Assembly (NCBI GenBank): GCA_013812515.1
Contig: JACCTI010000131.1
Location: forward strand, 1-5,184
DNA: 5,184 nt
Reading direction: 5' to 3'
From: Chthoniobacterales bacterium
GTDB taxonomy: Bacteria; Verrucomicrobiota; Verrucomicrobiia; Chthoniobacterales; UBA10450
Shown: one piece after another, positions 5,129-5,184 of the stretch
Numbering within the stretch: position 1 is the first letter of the stretch
How the letters are laid out: every line of letters begins with the position of its first letter
Notes under the pieces: model-generated
What the model was told of the DNA's origin: nothing
What the model saw: the letters and a program-made list of their open reading frames with translations, nothing else
The model's database searches: none
Program-made: the position numbers and the translations under genes

Positions 5129-5184
5129 CGTAGATGCGCGAGCGAACGGCTACCGGCTCAACGCCAGCTCTTGCTCCACAAGTT

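Larger units (their letters stand above)
4798..5184. other. 387-bp region upstream of E1 alpha without a convincing gene
   Basis: Reading frames here on both strands run through the hairpin repeats and give no recognisable protein. The proximal 67 bp before the E1 alpha start contain no clear -10/-35 pair. At the window edge a minus-strand frame (5182-5150) would encode a short C-terminus ending LVEQELALSR and a stop, and a plus-strand frame starting at ATG 5134 stays open to the edge (MRERTATG...). Either could be the end of a neighbouring gene, but 35-50 bp are not enough to decide. Confidence 0.6.

Overview
The window is a GC-rich (visibly about 58-60%) stretch of bacterial chromosome in which all five convincing genes lie on the minus strand, so transcription runs from high to low coordinates. 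The gene content and the density of paired hairpin repeats in the gaps recall soil Verrucomicrobiota or Acidobacteriota-type genomes. That placement is an impression from memory and was not tested; no marker gene is present.

Right to left: 5184-4798 holds no convincing gene but two adjacent clusters of inverted hairpin repeats. Next come three genes of a 2-oxoacid dehydrogenase complex: E1 alpha (4797-3769), E1 beta (3633-2665) and the lipoyl acyltransferase E2 (2510-1239). E1 alpha and E1 beta form the ThDP-dependent decarboxylase. E2 carries the lipoyl arm, a subunit-binding domain and the acyltransferase core, and passes the acyl group to CoA. The E3 dihydrolipoyl dehydrogenase needed to reoxidise the lipoyl arm is not in the window. 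The substrate (pyruvate, branched-chain 2-oxoacid or acetoin-type) cannot be fixed from sequence alone.

Beyond the E2 gene lie a 294-bp gap with another inverted repeat pair, an unrecognised 79-residue protein (944-705), and a 157-residue nucleotidyltransferase-fold protein (718-245) whose start overlaps it by 14 bp. These two look co-translated and may be a toxin-antitoxin-like or accessory pair. The last 244 bp hold a heptamer tandem repeat and another hairpin pair.

The most striking property is that every gap between genes is occupied by head-to-head hairpin repeats, six pairs in all, from several families. Three families share the octamer TTGTAGCG, and most of the hairpins are preceded by GTAG or GGAG, the signature seen at the foot of REP elements mobilised by RAYT (TnpA-REP) transposases. 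Stems differ between copies but still pair, which points to selection for structure. Two of the pairs (59-123 and 2546-2628) appear to be the same composite element in opposite orientation. Two pairs lie inside the dehydrogenase gene cluster, and one of them sits 19 nt before an E1 beta start codon that has no visible Shine-Dalgarno sequence.
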